From JBOGFC01 sp050742155 (GTDB taxonomy: Bacteria > Actinomycetota > Acidimicrobiia > Spongiisociales > JALYHC01), in NCBI GenBank assembly GCA_050742155.1, contig JBOGFC010000184.1, forward strand, positions 1 through 12,360: DNA of 12,360 bases, given 5' to 3'. Numbering within the stretch: position 1 is the first letter of the stretch; each line of letters begins with the position of its first letter. The notes under the pieces are model-generated. The model searched no databases, was not told the origin of the DNA, and saw only the letters and a program-made list of their open reading frames with translations. A program made the translations under genes and the position numbers. This document shows, one piece after another, positions 12,193 through 12,360 of the stretch.

Positions 12193-12360
12193 CTACTTGA
12201 GCCTGAGAGGCAGGGGACGCTCGAGCAGTTCGAAGGCCCGGCGCTGGACGGGGGTAGGGAGGGCGAGCTTCTCGACGGTGGCCCCTCCGGCAAAGCCGAT
12301 CTCGTCGCGGGTCAAGGTGGCCAGGTGATCGAGGAGGCTTCCGAAGCTGTGTGCCGGCTC
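12193..12360 (-). CDS. Probable transposase, C-terminal end only
   Basis: The final 55 residues of a minus-strand gene that enters the window from the right. The segments FGSLLDHLATLTRDEIGF, EKLALPTPVQRRAFELL and PLPLRLK resemble the C-terminus of an IS4-superfamily (IS1634-like) transposase, where a conserved PTPxQRRAFELL helix closes the protein. The catalytic core lies outside the window, so family and intactness are uncertain. If correct, one end of that IS should lie in 12116-12192; I could not locate a matching tip because the other end is not visible. Confidence 0.5.
   Translation of the reverse strand, partial: EPAHSFGSLLDHLATLTRDEIGFAGGATVEKLALPTPVQRRAFELLERPLPLRLK

Overview
This is a 12.36 kb high-GC window, most likely from the chromosome of an Actinomycetota member, possibly an Acidimicrobiia-like lineage; that placement is inference. 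It rests on the GC-rich coding, frequent GTG starts, a Thr/Ser-rich lipoprotein linker, and many genes whose -10 box lies so close to the start codon that a leaderless mRNA is expected. No rRNA, tRNA or CRISPR array is visible.

Layout. Positions 2-2096 hold the 3' end of a vapC, a small protein of unknown function, and two divergent VapBC toxin-antitoxin (TA) operons sharing a 93-bp spacer. Positions 2245-3203 encode an exported membrane-anchored protein translationally coupled to a membrane-bound c-type cytochrome. Positions 3263-3951 are a third VapBC operon, with a Phd-type antitoxin. Positions 4019-7410 carry ordinary genes: a lipoprotein, a Sir2 deacylase, a rhodanese-MoeB sulfur-activation fusion and a small membrane protein. 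Positions 7689-8498 are a SpoIID-domain secreted protein that loses its homology and ends early. Positions 8499-11343 are a stacked insertion site: a decayed vapC, split by a 133-bp MITE-like element and then by a complete IS21-family element (istA, istB) with matching ends and a 4-bp target duplication. Positions 11457-12115 are a fourth intact VapBC operon (AbrB antitoxin). The window ends inside the 3' end of a probable transposase on the minus strand.

How it fits together. Six VapC loci (four intact pairs, one cut by the window edge, one dead) lie in 12 kb, with antitoxins of three DNA-binding folds (AbrB, RHH, Phd). In each intact pair toxin and antitoxin reading frames overlap, and an inverted repeat covers a putative -10 box and/or the antitoxin start codon, as expected for autoregulation of a leaderless transcript. 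The region reads as a TA- and transposon-rich accessory island threaded between housekeeping genes. I saw no clear new multi-gene system. The most informative signals are the layered insertion history inside the dead vapC, where removing the small element restores the reading frame, and the repeated leaderless-start/operator design.
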